Shown: positions 34,391 to 43,855 of the stretch, piece by piece
Position numbering within the stretch: position 1 is the stretch's first letter
How the letters are laid out: each line of letters begins with the position of its first letter
Assembly: GCF_025698545.1 (NCBI RefSeq)
Contig: NC_068573.1
Location: forward strand, 2,547,001-2,611,000
Origin: Gossypium raimondii
Taxonomy: Eukaryota > Streptophyta > Magnoliopsida > Malvales > Malvaceae
Length of the DNA: 64,000 nt
Reading direction: 5' to 3'
Program-made: the position numbers and the translations under genes
The notes under the pieces: generated by a model
What the model saw: only the letters and a program-made list of their open reading frames with translations
What the model was told of the DNA's origin: nothing
The model's database searches: none

Positions 34391-36495
34391 CATTCTTTTG
34401 CATTTTGAAGTACAGCTTCTTTGCTGATTCAACTTTGCCTCTCAAACTCATTCCTTGAATAGCAGCATTGTAAAGAGATACATTTGGTGGAAGTCCCTGT
34501 AAATCACAAAAAGAGAAAGAAAGTAAATGTTATCTTTAGAAATTCAATTGGGATTTGTACAATCACATGCCCCTTCTTCTAAATGTTATCTGTAAATCAC
34601 ATGCCCCTTCTTCTAAATGACTTTTGAACACCAAATTTGAAGATTAAGTAAACGAGGACAAGCTAAAATTGGTAAAAGTACCATGGAGGCTCTTGTACTA
34701 AGAATCGGATTGCATTTTGCCTCTTCTACTCAAAAAATAGACAAATTAGTTCATTTATGTTAGATGAAAGAGCAAACTGACCTTTTTATTGAAAATTCTA
34801 TCCATTTTTATTATTAAAAACTGGTACACGTGACATGAGACTAGTTTGCTCTTTATCTAACATACAGAGACTACTTTGCCCATTTTATGAGTAAAGGAGG
34901 TAAAATGCCACTAAATTCATTCAAACAACGAACCATTGAAAATGCAAGCTTACATCTAAAATTTCTTCCACTTCAGCCCAAAGAGATCCCCAAATGCAGC
35001 TTCTTATTAGTGATAAATGAGTAAATGTATCTGGAACACACTTTTGATGAATCATGTGATCATAAACTTGCAATGCAACTTTCGGTTTCCTCGCAGTCTC
35101 GCAAGCACCGATGACAAGATTATACGATGTGGTTGAAACCGACAATCCCAAACCTTCCATTTGCCATAAAAGCTGTAAGGCCTTATCCCATGAACCAAGC
35201 TTCTGGCACGACATTAAGGCGGTGTTGTATAGATGAAGGCTTATGAGTTCATTCTGTTGTCTTATTCTTTCAAAGAGGTGAAGAGCATCGGCATGTTGGT
35301 TTGCTCTATACAAAGCACCAAGCAATGAATTCCATGTGAAATCATCTGGTTTATGACCTAAAGATATCATAATATCATAGATTTTAAAAGCTAATTTGAT
35401 CTCTCCGCCTTTTCCAAGTGAATTAATCAATGCATTGCAAGCTACTAGATTCGGTTTCAATCCATCATTCAACATTTTCTGAAATATAGATAACGCTAAA
35501 TCCCGTTTCTCTTCTTTCACACATGCGTTAATCATAGCATGCATAGTGTCATCACGGGGTTCGACTCTGTTTCGAATCATCTCAGTGTAAGCATCAATTG
35601 CCAATTCGCATTGATTACAACGAACAAAAATGCTAATTAGCAAGGAATATGTGACTTGTGTTCCTATATAACCATTTTCCTGGATTCTTCTCCATAACCC
35701 CTCGGTTTCAACCCAATTATTCGATCTTCCACAAATCGATATAACTGTATTATAAACAACCATATCAAAATCTTTCTTCAGTTTTGAGTCCCTTTCCAAT
35801 TCTGCAAACATATCTAAAGCTGCATCATTACCTTGAGTATCCGCAATAGCTTTCAGTATTATGCTATAAGTATGTCCTGTAATGACTTTATTGTTCTTCA
35901 TAAACTCGAAAGTTCGCAAAGCATCATCGAGTAACCCGTTTCTAAGCATGCAAGAGAGAAGAGAATTATATGCATGAACATCGGGTTTAAGACCCGAAAA
36001 CTCCATTGATTTATACAATTCCAATGCACTTCTAACCTTGTTAGACCTACTAAGCATCAATATTCTTCTTGATAATTCCTCTTCATTCCTTTCTTCCAAA
36101 AAATGTACCTTACTATCATAAACAAGGTCCTTCCCATTTGAACTTGTTGAAGGCAAATTTCGACTAGAATCCAACTCAGATTCAAAACTAGCAGTCATAT
36201 TCAGTGCTTTAACTCTATTACCCATCTTGGTGGACTTGAATTGCAAATTCATCCTTGGCATGTTCATTGGAAAAGGACTAAATCGAACATATTCATAAAC
36301 TGGCACCAAAACCATGTTTAGCCTACATTTCAGTACAAGCCTTTTGTGAGTTTTCAAAGGCAAACCACCATTGAAGCTGCCATTAAAAAACCTAAAGCAA
36401 ACAGTATCTCTACTTTGGCTACATGAATGAAACTGCAATCCAAACCCATTTGCTATTATAGCGAAAGAAGCTGAATTCCTCAACAATTCCCCCAT
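34308..36495 (-). CDS. P-class pentatricopeptide repeat (PPR) protein
   Basis: Two exons: 36495-34954 (514 codons) and 34496-34308 (62 codons plus stop), giving 576 residues. Intron 34497-34953 has GT-AG borders. Residues 1 to about 135 are Ser-rich with a presumptive organelle-targeting N-terminus; about 140-570 hold some eleven 35-residue PPR motifs with the usual openings (AYNSLLSCM, TYSIILKAI, VYNTVISIC, TYSLLISIF, SYNLVIGAC, SLYNAAIQG). No E/E+/DYW tail, so it is P-class: RNA binding in chloroplast or mitochondrion, probably for processing or stability of an organelle transcript. It reminds me of Arabidopsis At3g29290 (EMB2076), but I hold that only loosely. The intron carries a MITE, and reading through it would give a 524-residue form lacking the last motif. 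Confidence 0.9.
34671..34913. mobile_element. MITE family A fragment in the PPR intron
   Basis: The left end GGTAAAAGTACCATGGAGGC is intact. The right part reaches GTAAAGGAGGTAAAATGCCA near 34913 and lacks the terminal inverted repeat, so it is truncated about 40 bp before the 5' splice site of the intron. Confidence 0.8.
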
Positions 36496-36579
36496 AACTA
36501 AAAAATACTCAAATCACTTGAGCAAAACCCCCCATCTTAACTATTTAACAAATAGACCATTATTTGTTGTACCAAGAAA

Positions 36580-36775
36580 GTATATTAATTTGGCATAAAA
36601 ACGAAAAATAGTTTGAACTTTGAGGCTTATATAAGAAAATAGAAAAGACCCATTTCAAGTTTGAAGCTTGAAACCAGAAACAGAGAATTATTTTGGCATA
36701 AACACAACAAAAAATTTGAACTTTGAGGCTTATATAAGCAAATGGAGAAGACACGATTCAAGTTTAAAGCTTGAA
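36580..36775 (-). repeat. Tandem duplication in the PPR leader
   Basis: A unit of about 100 bp containing TTTGGCATAAA, TTTGAACTTTGAGGCTTATA and TTCAAGTTT(G/A)AAGCTTGAAA occurs at about 36589-36671 and again at about 36692-36776. It lies 85-280 bp upstream of the PPR start codon, so it probably doubles leader or promoter sequence. Confidence 0.85.
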
Positions 36776-36889
36776 ATTCAATTACCTGCAAAAAGCTCTA
36801 TTGGAATTCTAAGATACACCATTCGGAGCCAGCGGTGGGAGCTGAAAGAAAGTTCAATTCTTTTTAATGATAAAAGATAATAACCAAAA

Positions 36890-37363
36890 GGTTAAATTCT
36901 TTAACTAGTCCCTATGCTTTACGAAAGATGTAGATTTATTCTTGCACTTTAATTTGATATTTCTTAGTCATTTACTTTTCAAATTTTAAAATTTAAGTCC
37001 AAAACAAATGATAATTGTTAAATTAATTCGGTTAAATATTTGATCATATGTGTTACATAGTACTCACTAAAATTTATTTAATGGATTAATACGATTTTTT
37101 CTTCAAGATTGAAATTTCAAAATTCAAAAGTGTAGGGATATAGAACGACCCAATTAGAGAATATGTACTAAATCTATAATTGTACGCATAATACATGGCT
37201 AGAGATTGAATACTATTTGGATCAATACTAAGATTTCTAAATTCGAAAAGTACAGGGACTAAACTTGACCAAGAAAATAAAAAATTAAGATAGATCAAAT
37301 CAAAGTATAGGGACAATATCCACAACTTTTGTAAAGTATAGGGAGTAATAGCAGAATTTAACC
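36890..37363. mobile_element. MITE family B between the PPR and unknown genes
   Basis: The left end GGTTAAATTCT..AACTAGTCCCTATGCTTTACG is mirrored by the right end GTAAAGTATAGGGAGTAATAGCAGAATTTAACC. About 474 bp, no coding capacity. It fills much of the 1-kb head-to-head intergenic region of the PPR gene and the downstream gene, ending 126 bp before the latter's start codon. Confidence 0.8.
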
Positions 37364-37489
37364 TAACCAAAACGACATAACTTTGATAGGCTTTTGAAAC
37401 ACACCGTATTAAGCTCCCCAGCAACCCTACAAATAATGAATATTGACAAAACAGTTTCCACTTTCCAGTCTCCAAAGAATTAAACAAAA

Positions 37490-40400
37490 ATGGGTATATT
37501 TTTTTTCTTGCTTCTTTATTTATTCTTTTTAGAATTGATTTTTTTCCCTTTTTTTTAATGGGATTTAGATGATTTTGAAGAAGGAAAAGATGAAGAACCA
37601 AAGGATGTAAAGGAAGGAGTAGCATCAATAGCATTATTGCCAAATGGGTCCCTTTCAGGGCATTTTATTCAGCTTCCTCAATCTATCTGCTATGGCCTTC
37701 ATGGCACAGGTACTTCCTTTTTACTTCTTGTTTTATCCTCATTGCTTCTCTTTCAACTTGCTAATAACTGGGTTCTTTTTGGTTTTCATTAATTTCATGT
37801 ATAAATCAGTTTTTTTTCTATATATTCATCCAAATGGCTTGTATGAATTCAAAAATGAAAAAAAAAGAGGGTTAAATTGCTTGTTTAGTACTTTTATTCC
37901 CTTTGCTTTGTTTTGTGTTGGTTCATTAGTTACACAAATGTCTATTAGTAACTTAAGTTGTTTAATGCAAAAGTGCAGCTAGATTGCCTTACACTTCTAA
38001 GAAGGTGAATGCATTGGTTCCTCTACTATTACATGAATCAATTTAGTCCTTTTACTATTAAAAGTAATCAAACAAGGCAAATTGGAATATAGAACATTCC
38101 AAATTTTTTCTACAGTACAGTTTGGATTTATTTGATTCCTTTTAATAGTATAAGGACTAAATTGGTCTATCTCTATAATACAGGGACCTCTCAAGTAGTT
38201 TTAACCTACATTTATCTCTATGCTTATGTTCGAATATACACTAGAGATGGATGTCAAATTCGGATACTTAAAGAAAAATAAATAAAAAGTGCAATGCAGC
38301 TTTTAATCTGAAATGCCACAAAGCAATGTTGAAAAGGGGCATGTATAGTATCTCTGGAGAGTGTAATTTAATTTTCTAGAGCCATTTCATTAAGCCTCCA
38401 AAAATATACTAGAAGTAGCAGATGGTTGAGATATAGGATAATGGATATCATCTATGTTATGTTTCACACTTCTTTTTTTATTTTAAAATGACATCACATT
38501 TATGTCCCACACATATTTCAACATGGAAAGTAAAATCCTCAAGGAAACTTTGAAAAAATTTGATCCGTGTCAAGTTCATATCTTGAACATTCATCCTGAG
38601 TTTGGATAACATTAAGATATAATTTGATGAATTTTTCTAAATCATTTTGATTTGGAATTATGCACTGCTCCTATAACTCTCATTCCACGATTAAAGAGTT
38701 GGCTTGTGAGATGGAGTGCAGCAGGGGTGAGGATTACCGCTTGATCAAGCTCACAATCATAGACTACAATGTATGAATCTTTTCCACAAAATCTCTCTCT
38801 CTCTCTACACACACGTATATATATGGTAGTCCTTTCTATTAAAAATTTTATCCATTTCTATTGTTAAAAATTGGCATGGTTGATGGAATAACCACATAGT
38901 GTCACATGTACCTCATGCTGAGGTACAAGGATAAGTTTTTAACAGTAAAAATGAATGAGTAAAGGGGGCAAAAGGTAATCTAATTCCTAGTACAAGGGCC
39001 TCCATGATACTTTTGTCATATATATATCTATTCAGTTTTTCTCTAATTAGTTTGAGTATATGATAGAATAAGAAAGATCATACTGTGGTGGTGGAGTGTA
39101 AAGGGCATGATGCAGCTCGGTTCCACAACATCAACCATGCTCATGGGTAAGCCAATGTTAAAACACAATTCTTTGGCTCAATATTTTTCCTTTTTAAGTA
39201 TCCATATCAAACATATATTTGGACATAAGTATAAGTGTATAACCCTCGAATTATATCACAAAACTTGCAAAAAATGAAATCAAGTATACCTTTAAGGATA
39301 CATAACCCGTACCCCTTATGTAACTTTTACCTTGAGTCGAAGTAGCATATTCAGTTACAATGTTGCTCTAACTCTTTATTTAACTCAAAAGTATATGTAT
39401 CTGACACCCGTATTCATTATATGCTCAGACGTGAATATTGGATTATGATTTTCTATGAAAAAGTTAGAAAAATTTAAGTATCTATATGGGGATGTATTTG
39501 TACCCGATACTCATCCCATAACCAAATAACATAGGTTAGTTATTGGTAATAGTACCATGGAGGCCCATGAATTATGATTTAGATTGCATATTGAACCATT
39601 TATTCAAAAAATGAGTAAATTAGTCTTTGAACATTAGATCAAAGAGTAAACCGTTCCTTTTTATTAAAAATTCCATCTATGTGGGGATGTATTTGTACCC
39701 GATACTCATCCCATAACTAAATAACATAGGTTAGTTATTGGTAATAGTACCATGGAGGCCCATGAATTATGATTTAGATTGCATATTGAACCATTTATTC
39801 AAAAAATGAGTAAATTAGTCTTTGAACATTACATGAAAGAGTAAACCGTTCCTTTTTATTAAAAATTCCATCTATTTTTACTGTTAAAAACCGATGTTGT
39901 TGACATACCACATATACCTAATGTAAACGTACAAGGATCAGTTTTTAATAGTGGAAATGAATGGAAGTTTTAACTGAAGGACCAATTTGTTCTTTGATCT
40001 AATGTATAGAGACTAATTTGTCCATTTTTTTGAGTAAAAGGGGCAAAATGCAATTCGACCTAATATAAGAGCCTCCATGATACTTTTACCATTAGTTATC
40101 CATGTCTAATGTTATAAATGTGGCATGCTTTTACATTCTTATTGCTTGTATCTTGTAGACTTTATATGATATGTTATCATTCTCTAGATACGCTTTTTAA
40201 ATAAGCTTATAAGAAAATTAAAAACCCTAAACATGCATTTGGAATGTTCATGGTTTCTACTTTCATGAAGTGTACTTGTTTTGGGGTTTAATTTATATTA
40301 TTATATATTACAGTTGGGAGAAGGATGTTGTGGATATGGTTGAAGAAAAGAAGGAAGAAAAGATATTGGTCTCATTCGAGTGTGAGACGTTGAAATCCGA

Positions 40401-41362
40401 CAAAGCAGCTGAAGAACATATAAAGCAGTTCATGCCTAAATTATCTGGACTTGATGCTGTTGGTATGTAGTAATAATCTAGCCTTGAGAAACTCCTGTTT
40501 ACAATGCTGCAATTTGTCTACATGGAACTTGGCAACATGTTTTAGATTTCATGGCAACTTCAGTTTTAACCTCAGCTAATTAAGTCTTCATTTTCATTTT
40601 CCATATTGTTTGTATCGGCTCCTTAGGGAAAAGTCTTGGAAGTGTCGTTCTCCAAGCAGTTGATCCGATTCCCCCCAACAATCAAAGGTATTGTCTCTCT
40701 CGAGAGGGTTTTGCCGGCAGAGTTAGAGTGCCGTGAGCGGTTGCCTTGGGGATTTGGTTCACAGATCCGGGAGCCCCTCAACTGTACATGGGCGTACAAC
40801 CACCTACCAAGAAGTGACATGAGTGTCTTGTCCTCGCTGGGATTTGAACCCTTAACCTATTATGCCATATAGGTCACTTGTTGGGATATATGGTACCACT
40901 TGAGCATAGGTGGCCATACACCCACGTACAGTCGAGATGCTCCTGGCTCTGTGAACCAGGTCCTCAGGGCAGCCGCTCACAGCACGTTGGCTCTCAACAG
41001 AACACAGAAAACAAAACCCTCCCTCGCAGAAATAATATTTTCGGTTGTTGGGGGACCAGATCGACTGCCTAGAGGACGACACTTTGAAGATTTCTTTTGG
41101 AAGAGCCGATACCCCCTCAACATTTTGAAACTTCCAGCTGAAATGACCTCTTGTTTCCGAACAATCTGTAAAACGCTCGGATATCTGCTGCTGCCTTTTA
41201 TTTGTTTTTATGTAAACTTTCATGGCAGCTTGAAATTGCCAGGTAAAACCCCTAACTCCATAGTTTTGAATCAATGCAGTTAATATTGGAAGGATGAGCA
41301 TATCAGGGATGGACTCTGAAGCAGAAACAGCAGATTCTAAGCAGGATTTATCAACTGCTTGA
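37490..41362 (+). CDS. Conserved plant protein of unknown function (176 residues)
   Basis: Proposed exons: 37490-37493, 37569-37709, 38697-38770, 39067-39146, 40314-40462 and 41280-41362. All internal phases agree and give 176 residues. The tiny first exon (ATG G) and 75-bp intron are my best guess, because an in-frame TAA lies just upstream of exon 2. The protein is hydrophilic, begins MDDFEEGKDEEPKDV and ends ETADSKQDLSTA. It contains SGHFIQLPQSICYGLHGTEL, RGEDYRLIKLTIIDYN, VVVECKGHDAARFHN and FECETLKSDKAAEEHI. No signal peptide, membrane segment or catalytic motif. I have the impression of a conserved plant family but cannot name it. Exon 5 here has three one-base deletions relative to the second unit (net one codon). 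Introns hold MITEs and a fold-back. Confidence 0.72.
38003..38207. mobile_element. Short MITE (205 bp) in intron 2 of the unknown gene
   Basis: Inverted ends: AAGGTGAATGCATTGGTTCC..CAATTTAGTCC on the left and ACTAAATTGG..GGGACCTCTC..TTTTAACCT on the right. Internal CTTTTACTATTAAAAG / CTTTTAATAGTATAAGG also mirror each other. It ends 50 bp before the duplication breakpoint at 38256. Confidence 0.72.
38826..39018. mobile_element. MITE family A fragment in intron 3 of the unknown gene
   Basis: The right end (CAAGGGCCTCCATGATACTTTTG) and interior are family A-like. The left terminus is missing and the fragment starts at about TGGTAGTCC. Repeated in unit 2 at about 49056-49247. Confidence 0.75.
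39483..40092. mobile_element. MITE family A copy with internal 195-bp tandem duplication
   Basis: TGGGGATGTATTTGTACCCG through TTATTAAAAATTCCATCTAT occurs twice in tandem (about 39483-39677 and 39678-39870), each with a left terminus GGTAATAGTACCATGGAGGC. Only one right terminus (GCCTCCATGATACTTTTACC) exists, at 40092. It lies in intron 4 of the unknown gene; unit 2 repeats it at about 49708-50317. Confidence 0.82.
40602..41123. mobile_element. Fold-back element (family C) in intron 5 of the unknown gene
   Basis: About 520 bp, symmetric about 40862. Left-arm segments such as GTATCGGCTCC, AAGTGTCGTTCTCC, CCCCCCAACAATC and GTGAGCGGTTGCC are mirrored on the right by AAGAGCCGATAC, GAGGACGACACTTTG, GGTTGTTGGGGG and GGCAGCCGCTCAC. 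The short spacer contains, on the minus strand, CTCAAGTGG and GGGTTCAAATCCC, which resemble tRNA A and B boxes. Same family as the CLPB3 intron element. Confidence 0.82.
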
Positions 41363-42994
41363 TATATATAGCTAGATTTTAACAACCACCATAACCTCAA
41401 ATTATATAATAATATTACAAATTAAAAACTCAGTGTTAGGCTTATGGGCATTGTATGTAATTTTACAAATTAAGAGGCTCTGAGAAATTAGAAAAATGAA
41501 AAATCGAATATCGGCTGTCAAAACTCAAAATTAGCTGCTATCACGTTAAATTAATAACCCAGTATCATCTGGGTTGGTTTTGCAGGTGGGATGAATTTTC
41601 TTTATTTGTAAATATTATCACAAGGTTAAATTCTGCTACCAAACCCTATACTTTGTGTATATTAAGGATTTGGGTCAAATTTAGTAAATCTGTTTGGTTC
41701 AGTTGTGCTATTAGTCCTATATTGTGTGCAAAGTTAGGTTTAGTCTACGTTATATTTTTTTAATTTCAAAATTTTAATCTTAATGCAAGCGATTTATTGT
41801 GAGTAATATGTGAAAATAACAATAAAATATAGCATTAAACATGTGATAATATGTTGAACAAATTAAATTTTAAAAATAAGTACATAGATTGAAAACAACA
41901 TATTACAACATACAAACTAAATCTACTAAGTTAGGGTTAAATTAGCATTGCTTTTAAGAAGCACTTTTGAAATTCCCAAACAAAGTCCAATATACATACA
42001 TTATTGGACCTTTTGAAACAGTTGAGAAGACCTTATAAAATTGAATGCTTTTGAAATTTTCAAAAATGCTTTTAAGATTATAAAATGATTTACAAAAGTA
42101 TTTTTTAACCAAAAGTAGAAGTAGAAAATTTTAACTTTTATTCAAAAGTGCTTTTTGAGAAGTAATACTAAACTAAGCGTAACTCAAAGTACGTCGAATA
42201 ACATAATTTGACCTTTCATTAAAATATTTCTATTAAAATTTCATCTATTTTATAATTAAAATTGATCTCTATACATCGACATGAAAAATCTAGTTATTTT
42301 GTCAGTGACGTCAATTTTTAACTATAGAAATAGATGAAAATTTTAACAAAAAGAACCAATTTGTTCTTTAATTTATCGTATAAGTACTAATTTACCAATT
42401 TTTTTCAGTAAAAGGGATAAAATGTAATCTCACGCTTACTAATTACTTAAGAGGCCACCATGATACGTTTACCCTGCTTTATCCCAATTATAGCGTAGAG
42501 TGATTAAGATGACAGAAGTTTTATGTTGAGATCTTAAGTTATAAAGTCAGTTTCAAGTCTAACTCGAACTCAAACTACCATTTTGATAAAAACGGGAAAC
42601 CTCTTTTCTCAGCTCTTGCAAATCCGGTCCAGAGGTCTGCAGAAAACAACCTCAAAATCAAGATGAGTACACAGAGAAGGGAATAAATCATGTAAACATT
42701 AACTCAATGATTTATTGATACCAATCAGCTATTCAAACACTATATAAGCCACACATAAATGTACAAAAGCATGCTTGTGTTAACCGGTGGATAATTCGAA
42801 AAGCAAATGGTTAGAGCTATTTAGCTTATAACTCATTCTAGTAGATACCAGAGTGTAGAGACCAAGCTATGATGCTCGATTTCAGGTCCGGAGAAACATG
42901 AAGATCTTGACTCTAATCCACCATGAGATCAATCTGCAAATGACAATATAAACAATCTTCCTGTGAGAGATTACCGGATTTGCATTCTAACATA
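41363..42994. other. MITE-filled region between the convergent unknown and EDL3-like genes
   Basis: Contains GGTTAAATTCTGCTA..CCCTATACTTTG at 41624 (family B-like, to about 41943). Next is a short inverted-repeat element at about 41950-42160 with GAAGCACTTTTGAA and CAAAAGTGCTTTTTGAGAAG. A left-truncated family A copy ends GGCCACCATGATACGTTTACCC at 42475. The last 500 bp are probably the EDL3-like 3' UTR and flank. Unit 2 repeats the region at about 51593-53224. Confidence 0.6.
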
Positions 42995-43855
42995 TCACTC
43001 TGATTCAGATGCCTCTTCGGAATCAGACAAAGGTAAAAGGGTGCAAATGCCAAGCATATGTCCATTAAGACAGACATAATACTCAATAGAATCCTCGTAA
43101 GCACCTAACTTACAGCTTGCAGTCAGCGGTACCATATTAGCTTGTAACATGTTCCACATCTTTGCCTTACAATAGGGGCACACTGCTGTTGGATGAAGCT
43201 GGGCACCCCTGTTGATCAACATCCTCCGAACCTTTGAAACCATGAATGACTTGAACACACCTCGGAAAAATCCCACATCCCCATCATCCCCTTGGTCGAG
43301 ATGTTCACAAGGGTCGGACACATATAAAACATCCGTTCTGCAATGTGGTAAAAGGAAACTCTTCCCCGATGTCCTTGAGAACCTAGTCCTATAAACAAAA
43401 TGACCTGGGATTTGAATACTATTGAACAATCGACCACCACTACATCCCGAGCAATAAATAAGCAACTTTCCGAGTGCTCTCCAGTTCCCATCAACACTGT
43501 GACTTCCACAAGATTGCAGATCAAGCATCATTTTTAGGGCCCTTGTTTTGCAAAACTCCTTCCATAATACTCTCTTAGCAAGATCATCAAACCATTTGCA
43601 TACACACGAAAGAGCGGCGATCAACTTGGGATTCCAATTCAATTGTCGAAACACTAGAAAAATCACATCTTCACTTAGATGCCCTTTCGTGCATTGACAA
43701 CTAGACGAGTGTACGCAACGATACTGCTTCGTTAGAATCATTGTATCGTCCCCCACTTGATACGTGCAAAAGAAACAATGATCATATGTCCTGTTTTGTA
43801 CAAACCACAAAACATCATTGTTAACCGCAACATTTTGGCACCTCAGAACATCCAT
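42995..43855 (-). CDS. EDL3: EID1-like F-box protein (EDL3-like), unit 1, intact
   Basis: Single exon of 286 residues. A Cys/His-rich N-terminal stretch (CVHSSSCQCTKGH, about 47-59) leads into an F-box (about 58-104: LSEDVIFLVFRQLNWNPKLI, then CKWFDDLAKRVLWKEFC). The C-terminal half has CPYCKAKMW and ends in an acidic LSDSEEASESE. This matches the EID1-like (EDL) family, substrate adaptors of SCF E3 ubiquitin ligases. Arabidopsis EDL3 acts as a positive regulator of abscisic acid signalling and affects flowering. No intron in the coding part. The leader probably extends to about 44500. ABRE/G-box motifs lie upstream. The unit 2 copy is frameshifted, so this may be the only functional one. Confidence 0.88.
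   Translation of the reverse strand: MDVLRCQNVAVNNDVLWFVQNRTYDHCFFCTYQVGDDTMILTKQYRCVHSSSCQCTKGHLSEDVIFLVFRQLNWNPKLIAALSCVCKWFDDLAKRVLWKEFCKTRALKMMLDLQSCGSHSVDGNWRALGKLLIYCSGCSGGRLFNSIQIPGHFVYRTRFSRTSGKSFLLPHCRTDVLYVSDPCEHLDQGDDGDVGFFRGVFKSFMVSKVRRMLINRGAQLHPTAVCPYCKAKMWNMLQANMVPLTASCKLGAYEDSIEYYVCLNGHMLGICTLLPLSDSEEASESE

Noticed and set aside
40838..40910. A functional tRNA gene
   Set aside because: A and B box-like sequences are present, but I cannot fold a cloverleaf with acceptor stem and anticodon arm, and the context is a fold-back element.
40636..41400. ORFs of 78, 127 and 182 codons in the unknown gene's intron
   Set aside because: They are readings through the arms of the fold-back element, mirrored on both strands.
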